A stretch of DNA of 64,000 nucleotides from Actinocorallia aurantiaca (GTDB lineage Bacteria > Actinomycetota > Actinomycetes > Streptosporangiales > Streptosporangiaceae). The notes under the pieces were generated by a model that was not told the origin of the DNA, made no database searches, and worked only from the letters and a program-made list of their open reading frames with translations. The translations under genes and the position numbers were made by a program. This document shows positions 60,308-64,000 of the stretch, piece by piece; positions within the stretch are counted from its first letter, which is position 1; the number at the start of each line of letters is the position of its first letter. The stretch is from positions 124,001 to 188,000 of the forward strand of contig NZ_BAAATZ010000003.1 in the NCBI RefSeq assembly GCF_039533685.1, in the 5' to 3' direction.

Positions 60308-61018
60308 TCAACGGCGTCGGCGGAGCAGCCAGAGGACGGCCACCGAAATGGCCGCGCCCGCTGCCGCCCCGGTCACGAGTCCGAGCACCGTCGACAGGCC
60401 GTGGCCGGAGATGTCGAGTGACCCGATGAGGAGAACGACGGTCGCCGCGATCGCCACCATGATCGCCACCATGGCGGCGACGAAGGCGAAGAAGCGCGGG
60501 CTGAGGAAGACTCCGCGCTCGGGCTGCGGCGGAGTGGCGGTCAACTCGGCAGCGGGACCGAGCGTCGTGGCCTTGGGCCGTTTGAAGTACTCCCATACGA
60601 CCCAGCCGCCACACGGCTCCCACCCTTCGGGGGCCAGCCGGGCCCTGTGCCCGCGGGGCTCGCGCCGGTACTCCCATTGCTGAGGGCGGTCCGGGTCGCG
60701 GGTCGAGTTGAACAGGCCGCTGCGGTCGACCTTCTGGACCTCCCAGCCCTGGGCGCCGTACTCGTTGAGCATTCTCACGTCGTGGAACAGGTCGGCGGTC
60801 CAGCGCCAGGTGCGGGCGTCCCCGGCGGGCTCGCCCGAGGCGGACGCCGAGCCGGCCAGGTCGCGGGCCAGGTCGGCCGCCGGGCCGAACTCGTCCACGG
60901 GGTCGCCGCCGCTGTCGGCGAGGTAGGAGGTGAGCTCTTCGACCGTGGCCTTCACCCGGTCGTCCGGCATGCCGGCCGCGTTCAGGCGGGCGGTGAGCTC
61001 ATCGAAGTAGGTGCTCAT
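60308..61018 (-). CDS. HAAS-domain membrane protein of a PadR operon
   Basis: 236 residues. N-terminal HAAS/DUF1700-like helical segment (FDELTARLNAAGMPDDRVKATVEELTSYLADSG), a middle soluble part (WEVQKVDRSGLF, WEPCGGWVVWEYF) and two C-terminal membrane helices (about 165-190 and 200-230). Such proteins follow PadR genes and probably sense or relay a membrane signal. Start overlaps the PadR stop (ATGA). Confidence 0.85.
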   Translation of the reverse strand: MSTYFDELTARLNAAGMPDDRVKATVEELTSYLADSGGDPVDEFGPAADLARDLAGSASASGEPAGDARTWRWTADLFHDVRMLNEYGAQGWEVQKVDRSGLFNSTRDPDRPQQWEYRREPRGHRARLAPEGWEPCGGWVVWEYFKRPKATTLGPAAELTATPPQPERGVFLSPRFFAFVAAMVAIMVAIAATVVLLIGSLDISGHGLSTVLGLVTGAAAGAAISVAVLWLLRRRR

Positions 61019-61350
61019 CGGTGCCCCTTCGCCAGGACGGCTCGGACGGATTCGTCGAAGCTCAGCCAGAGGCCGCCCTGTTCGTTCAGTGTCTGTTCTC
61101 CGAGCGGAGTGAGCTGGTAGTACCTGCGGCCCGGGCCGCGCTCCGCGGCCCGGAACTCGGCGGAGACGAGGCCGGCTTCTTCGAGCCGGTTCAGCACCGG
61201 GTAGAGGGTGCCGCCCTTGATCTCTCCGAGGCCCGCCTCGGAGAGGTTCTTGGCGATCTCGTAGCCGTAGTTCTCGCCGTCGGTCAGGGTGGCGAGAACC
61301 AACAGGTCGAGTACTCCTTTGAGCCAACTGGACCGGCGGTCGCTGATCAC
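61015..61350 (-). CDS. PadR-family transcriptional repressor
   Basis: 111 residues. PadR winged helix: LKGVLDLLVLATL, YGYEIAKNLSEAGLGEIKGGTLYPVLNRLEEAGLV shown in part by IKGGTLYPVLNRLEE, GPGRRYYQLTPLG. GTG at 61350, AGAGG eight bases upstream. It lies between the CPBP protease and the HAAS protein in one operon and likely represses the promoter at 62107-62143. Confidence 0.93.
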   Translation of the reverse strand: MISDRRSSWLKGVLDLLVLATLTDGENYGYEIAKNLSEAGLGEIKGGTLYPVLNRLEEAGLVSAEFRAAERGPGRRYYQLTPLGEQTLNEQGGLWLSFDESVRAVLAKGHR

Positions 61351-61364
61351 GTCGGGGATCCTCT

Positions 61365-62084
61365 CTAGGCGGCGAGGCCGACCGGCTGCGGCTGCGGCTG
61401 CGGCTTCGGCTTGGGTGCCAGGAGCACCAGGCCGCGCAGGTCGATCAGGATGTGCAAAAGGATGGGCAGGAGGAGGCTGCCGGTGCGCAGGTAGAGCAGG
61501 GTCAGGCCGAGGCCGGCGAGCGTCACCATGACCATGCCGTGCCAGCCCTGGTAGAGGTGGCCGATCGCGAACACTGCGAGCGCGGCGGCGGCCGCAGTCT
61601 TCTGGTCGAGCCCGAAGACGCTCATCCCGACCGCGATGAGCAGGCCCCGGTAGACGATCTCCTCGGTGATGCCCGCGGTCACCGACAGGCCTGCGGCATA
61701 CCAGTGCTCGGTCCTGGTGTGCGGCATCAGGTGCACGACGTTGCCCTGGCCGGGCACCGGGCGGCCCTTCATGAACCTGGGGAGGATGTAGGTCGAGACC
61801 GCGCCGACGATGAGGAATCCGGAGACGGTGCCGAGCGTGTCCCCGAGAGGCTCGGTGAGCGTCAGGCCGAGGTCCGCCGGGCCGAGGTCCGAAGACAAGA
61901 CGACGATCACCAGGGCTGTGGCGGCGAGCAGCCACAACTCCGCGCACCAGAGCCCGAACATGCGGCGGTAGACACCCGGATCGGCAGCACGGGCGGCGGC
62001 CAGCCGATCGTAGGCGCGCTTGCCGAGCACAGGGCTGGCCAGGAGCAGGTAGGCGACGAGTGCGAGGGAGAGGGCGAGCGTCAT
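61365..62084 (-). CDS. CPBP-family intramembrane metalloprotease
   Basis: 239 residues with about seven membrane spans. CPBP/Abi motifs: ITEEIVYRGLL (EExxxR), FAIGHLYQG and HILIDLRG (metal His residues). The tail has KPKPQPQPQP. AGGAGG seven bases before ATG at 62084. First gene of the operon with padR and the HAAS protein; family members process lipidated or signal peptides or give bacteriocin immunity. Confidence 0.93.
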   Translation of the reverse strand: MTLALSLALVAYLLLASPVLGKRAYDRLAAARAADPGVYRRMFGLWCAELWLLAATALVIVVLSSDLGPADLGLTLTEPLGDTLGTVSGFLIVGAVSTYILPRFMKGRPVPGQGNVVHLMPHTRTEHWYAAGLSVTAGITEEIVYRGLLIAVGMSVFGLDQKTAAAAALAVFAIGHLYQGWHGMVMVTLAGLGLTLLYLRTGSLLLPILLHILIDLRGLVLLAPKPKPQPQPQPVGLAA

Positions 62085-62106
62085 CAGGAACCTCCTAGAT
62101 GCGGTG

Positions 62107-62131
62107 CTAGCTAGATGCTAGAGCTAGCTAG
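62107..62131. promoter_or_regulatory. Probable PadR operator
   Basis: Two copies of the self-palindrome CTAGCTAG (62107-62114 and 62124-62131), 17 bp apart, flank the -10 element of the CPBP promoter; outer CTAGAT (62095) and ATCTAG (62143) continue the symmetry. This is a strong candidate for repressor binding. Confidence 0.75.
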
Positions 62132-62143
62132 TTAGGAATGCAA
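62115..62143 (-). promoter_or_regulatory. CPBP-padR operon promoter
   Basis: On the minus strand TTGCAT (-35, 62143-62138) and TAGCAT (-10, 62120-62115) are spaced by exactly 17 bp, about 25 bases before the AGGAGG of the CPBP gene. The operator repeats overlap it. Confidence 0.7.
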
Positions 62144-62374
62144 TCTAGGTACCGGCTCGTTCTATTCGCTGATGCCAGGTAGCGCCGAAGCGCGAGTGCC
62201 GTCGAGTTCCCTGCCCGCCCCGCTCGCCCGATAGCGACCCGACCCGGCCGGACCGTCAGCTCGACACTCACGGCTCCGATGCTCGTCACCACCCGACACG
62301 TCCCCGGGCGGAGGCACCGAGGAGAGCAGTGGTCGATCGAGTGAAGGGGGCGCTGGGGAGGGCACCGAGCGACT

Positions 62375-62398
62375 NNNNNNNNNNNNNNNNNNNNNNNN
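62375..62398. other. Assembly gap (24 N)
   Basis: A run of N just after the stop of the VWA gene; the 226 bp between it and the CPBP promoter holds no gene I can support. Confidence 0.99.
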
Positions 62399-64000
62399 TC
62401 AGCGTTTCCAGAAGGGGCGTTTGCGGGGGCGGGTGAGGGTGGTCAGGGCCTCGATGAGGCGGGGCCAGAGGACGAGGGGGTCGGGGGAGGACTTCAGCTC
62501 CTCCAGGAGAGAGGACAGCGTGGGGATTGAGAGGGACTCCAGGCGGGTGATGAGGTCGGACAGGTGCCGGAGACGTTCCTCCGAGGGGGCGTCGGTGAGT
62601 TCGCCCAGCCGGGACATCTCCAGCTCCAGGAGCGGATCGGCATCGGGGGCGGGGGACGGGGGGAGCGGTCCGCCACTGATGGGGGTGTAGGAGGTGCCGG
62701 AGAACGGAGGACCACCGGGGGCGGGGGCTCCACCGAACGTGCCGGGGGCCGGGCCGGCGGGGGCGGGCATGGCGCCACCGAGCCGGGACCGGGACGCCCT
62801 GGCGGGGGCCGCTCGGCGAGGACTCGCCGGCCGGGGGGATCCGGCCGGAGGCGCGGGGGCCGCCATCATCGGGGCTGAGACGGGGAGCGCGGCGGAGGCG
62901 CTTTCGGGCTGCCAGCCGCGGGGGAGCTCGACCGGCTGGGTCACCTGGTGCGGGGTGCCCCCGGAGGTGACGATGCGCGAGTCCACCGCGACGAAGGCGG
63001 TGAAGCGGCACAGCACCCCGTGCTTCAGCGAGGTGGTGACCAGCCGCTGCTCCAGCTCGTCGGACGGCCGGACGGCGTAGGCGTCCTCCAGGTCGCGCAG
63101 ATGCGCGCGAGCCCAGATGGCGGTGGCGGCGAGATTGCCGGTGACGTACGGGGTCAGCGTCCGGCGCCATTCGGCCGTCGCACCGGCGGGGTCTCCGGAG
63201 GCGGACGTGTCGGCGGTGACGGTGAGGGGGCCGTGACCGCGGTAGCGGCCGGAGACGACCAGGGGGACGCCGGGGAAGACGGACGGCGGGCGGGCGGGGG
63301 TGAGGGTGTCGGGGAGGAGGGTCAGGCCGGGGGAGGGGTGGAGGGTCACCCGGGTGAGGGCGGGGGCGGCGATGCGGTGGTGGATGTGCTCCATCGCGGT
63401 GTCGAGGCGGTCCTCGGACTCGACCAGTTCGCAGCGGCCCTGGCCGTAGGCGGAGAGCCTGCCGAGGAAGCCCGCGTTGACGGCCTGGTCGATGCCCACC
63501 GTGTGGACGCGGATGCCGTTCAGGGCGGCGGGGGGCAGGGCGGCGAGGATCTGGTCCTCGTTGCCGACCTGGCCGTCGGTGACGAGCACCAGGACCCTGT
63601 CGCGGTCGGGGGCGTCGAGCAGGGCGACGGCCCGGGTGAGCGGGGCCAGCATTTCGGTGCCGCCTCGGGCGCTCAGGGCCGCCAGGTGCTCGACGGCGCG
63701 GAACCTGTTGCGGTCACCGGCCTCCGCGAGCCCCGGGGGCAGGCCTGCGGGCTGGTCGACCACGTGGTCGAAGGAGAGCACGGTGAACCTGTCGTGGGCC
63801 CGGAGGCTGTCGATGATCCGGGCCGCGGCGCGGCGGGCGGCGACCATCTTCCAGCCCTCCATGCTCCCGGACCTGTCGATGACCAGCACGACGTCCTTGG
63901 GCCGGGCGGGCCCGGCCTCCCCCGGGACCAGCGTCAGCGTGAACGTGCCCTCGCCGCCGGCCTCCTCCGCGGAGTCCGGAACGAGGACCAGCGATTCGAC
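62399..64000 (-). CDS. VIT/VWA-domain protein, N-terminal part outside the window
   Basis: The frame is open to the right edge; 533 residues are visible. The VWA domain shows MIDAS residues DRSGSM, then GGTEM and VLVTDGQVGNED, followed by a beta-rich region (PSPGLTLLPDTL, PYVTGNLAATAIWARAHLRDLED), a Pro/Ala-rich linker and a helical C terminus. A VIT domain is expected upstream, outside the window. Related proteins are surface or cytoplasmic metal-dependent adhesion/complex proteins; function unknown. Confidence 0.9.
   Translation of the reverse strand, partial: VESLVLVPDSAEEAGGEGTFTLTLVPGEAGPARPKDVVLVIDRSGSMEGWKMVAARRAAARIIDSLRAHDRFTVLSFDHVVDQPAGLPPGLAEAGDRNRFRAVEHLAALSARGGTEMLAPLTRAVALLDAPDRDRVLVLVTDGQVGNEDQILAALPPAALNGIRVHTVGIDQAVNAGFLGRLSAYGQGRCELVESEDRLDTAMEHIHHRIAAPALTRVTLHPSPGLTLLPDTLTPARPPSVFPGVPLVVSGRYRGHGPLTVTADTSASGDPAGATAEWRRTLTPYVTGNLAATAIWARAHLRDLEDAYAVRPSDELEQRLVTTSLKHGVLCRFTAFVAVDSRIVTSGGTPHQVTQPVELPRGWQPESASAALPVSAPMMAAPAPPAGSPRPASPRRAAPARASRSRLGGAMPAPAGPAPGTFGGAPAPGGPPFSGTSYTPISGGPLPPSPAPDADPLLELEMSRLGELTDAPSEERLRHLSDLITRLESLSIPTLSSLLEELKSSPDPLVLWPRLIEALTTLTRPRKRPFWKR

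Noticed and set aside
1..64000. CRISPR arrays, intact insertion sequences, rRNA genes
   Set aside because: I saw no regularly spaced repeats, no transposase with inverted ends and no rRNA sequence in the window.

Overview
The window reads as chromosomal DNA of a high-GC filamentous actinomycete. Evidence: strongly GC-biased third codon positions, many GTG and some TTG starts, ATGA/GTGA start-stop overlaps, a zinc-finger-less topoisomerase I, an MFS-thymidylate kinase fusion next to holB, a DUF5703 protein and a SigE-type ECF sigma factor. Order Streptosporangiales, perhaps near Actinomadura, is my best guess but is inference. Two N runs (8610-8642 and 62375-62398) mark scaffold joins.

Layout. 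1-3.1 kb: end of a DUF1330-like gene, a membrane Ser/Thr kinase and a secreted subtilase. 3.2-8.5 kb: a TetR gene divergent from an SDR, an aldehyde dehydrogenase fused to an APH-type kinase, and a lipocalin-like protein, probably a catabolic operon for a hydrophobic alcohol or steroid. 8.7-12.9 kb: methyltransferase, P450, and a LysR-SDR divergent pair with a T-N11-A operator.

12.9-24.7 kb holds a compact biosynthetic cluster: P450, methyltransferase, imine-reductase-like protein, stand-alone adenylation-carrier protein, one PKS module, type II thioesterase, second P450 and a four-EF-hand protein. The PKS module is KS-AT*-KR-ACP; its AT lacks the catalytic serine and the whole ferredoxin-like subdomain, so the extender unit must arrive in trans. 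The adenylation code suggests an aromatic amino acid.

24.8-30.3 kb, on the minus strand, is a RiPP locus that looks like an unassigned graspetide system: a 49-residue precursor with a double-glycine leader (too short to be found by ordinary gene calling), a SARP regulator, an ATP-grasp maturase, a PpiC-like maturation protein, a 79-residue membrane stub and an ABC transporter with a C39 leader peptidase. Three contiguous 11-bp repeats precede the precursor gene.

30.4-35.3 kb is a worn accessory segment: toxin-antitoxin pair, two secreted proteins of unknown role, a decayed large serine recombinase and tRNA-Leu(GAG). 35.4-43.8 kb is housekeeping: M20 peptidase, topA, tmk fusion, holB. 43.9-52.8 kb is envelope-related: subtilase, lipoprotein, sigma factor with an FtsX-ectodomain partner, PP2C-like phosphatase, and a hyaluronan-synthase-like glycosyltransferase between two GH16 hydrolases. 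52.8-59.4 kb returns to housekeeping (tRNA-Thr, peptidase, RicT/PSP1, fructosamine kinase, tyrosine phosphatase, aminotransferase, a 37-residue lipoprotein, galE). 59.7-64 kb has a stand-alone NrdJ C-terminal domain, a PadR-HAAS-CPBP operon with a clear promoter/operator, and a truncated VWA protein.
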